Positions 6,746 to 6,905 of a DNA stretch of 6,905 nt are shown here, one piece after another. Position 1 is the first letter of the stretch. Each line of letters opens with the position of its first letter. Origin of the DNA: an uncultured Actinomycetes bacterium. Its GTDB lineage: Bacteria; Actinomycetota; Actinomycetes; Nanopelagicales; Nanopelagicaceae. The stretch is taken from the NCBI GenBank assembly GCA_903820565.1, contig CAIJHZ010000050.1:1-6905 (forward strand), in the 5' to 3' direction. A program made the position numbers and the translations under genes. Below the pieces are notes generated by a model that had not been told where the DNA came from, ran no database searches, and saw only the letters and a list, made by a program, of their open reading frames with translations.

Positions 6746-6865
6746 GTTTCCTCTCATCCGGACTTTAACCGTCGGTCTCAGAATTTCACTGAGTCAACCG
6801 ATACCTGGCAGGCATCGGGTCGCGGACTATAACCGCCGGTTCGAAATTACATCGACCCCGGAAAC
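6746..6865 (-). ncRNA. FMN riboswitch aptamer (RFN element)
   Basis: The roughly 120-nt leader matches the RFN element, which binds flavin mononucleotide and controls riboflavin genes. Closing stem P1: GTTTCC (6865-6860) with GGAAAC (6751-6746), possibly longer through GTTG (6868-6865) and CAAC (6745-6742). P2: GGTCGA with TCGAACC around 6857-6838. Conserved core blocks: CCGGCGGTTATAGTCCGCGA (6839-6820) and CCGACGGTTAAAGTCCGGAT (6775-6756). Between them are a variable stem CCGAT (6818-6814) / ATCGG (6802-6798) and the arm CTCAG (6793-6789) / CTGAG (6781-6777) with loop TGAAATT. It lies upstream of ribD in the same direction. FMN binding should lower expression of the downstream operon. Confidence 0.96.
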
Positions 6866-6874
6866 AACGTCGTA

Positions 6875-6904
6875 ATTCTACTCTTGATTGATAGGTGCTG
6901 GGAA
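6875..6904 (-). promoter_or_regulatory. candidate sigma-70-type promoter of the rib operon
   Basis: On the minus strand, TTCCCA (6904-6899; 4 of 6 matches to TTGACA) and TAGAAT (6880-6875; 5 of 6 matches to TATAAT) are separated by 18 nt. A start site 6-7 nt after the -10 would fall near 6868, exactly where the aptamer closing stem begins. That agreement is the main support. The -35 touches the window edge, so upstream context cannot be judged. Confidence 0.5.
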
Positions 6905-6905
6905 C

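Overview
The window carries one tight run of seven genes, all on the minus strand, so transcription goes from high to low coordinates. In that order it holds: a candidate promoter at the right edge, an FMN riboswitch, ribD, ribE (riboflavin synthase), ribBA (fused), ribH, then prpB, prpC and prpD. prpD runs off the left edge. Almost every base is coding. The only sizeable non-coding stretch is the riboswitch leader (6651-6905).

The first half is a complete riboflavin (vitamin B2) pathway. RibBA starts both branches, from GTP and from ribulose 5-phosphate. RibD deaminates and reduces the pyrimidine intermediate. RibH condenses the two branches to lumazine, and RibE dismutates lumazine to riboflavin. 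The FMN aptamer just upstream gives end-product feedback. The rib genes overlap or abut (TGATG, TAATG, TAAATG), which suggests translational coupling.

The second half encodes three core enzymes of the 2-methylcitrate cycle: 2-methylcitrate synthase (PrpC), 2-methylcitrate dehydratase (PrpD) and 2-methylisocitrate lyase (PrpB). Together with an aconitase-type hydratase not seen here, they turn propionyl-CoA plus oxaloacetate into pyruvate and succinate. prpB begins only 13 nt after the ribH stop codon, and no terminator separates the two gene sets. The propionate genes may therefore be read through from the riboflavin promoter. A -10-like element correctly placed for a leaderless prpB transcript is a competing possibility. 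No prpE, prpR or aconitase gene is visible.

Organism (inference): the rib gene order, the RibH N-terminal SSWH signature and the FMN-riboswitch leader fit an actinobacterium. The base composition looks only moderate in GC (mid-40s per cent by eye), and spacing is extremely compact. That combination would fit a streamlined, low-GC aquatic actinobacterium such as the freshwater acI/Nanopelagicales type. This is a guess that would need a phylogeny. I see no mobile elements, CRISPR arrays, tRNAs, rRNAs or broken genes. The enzymes are well-known families; the unusual point is the rib-prp linkage and how it is controlled.
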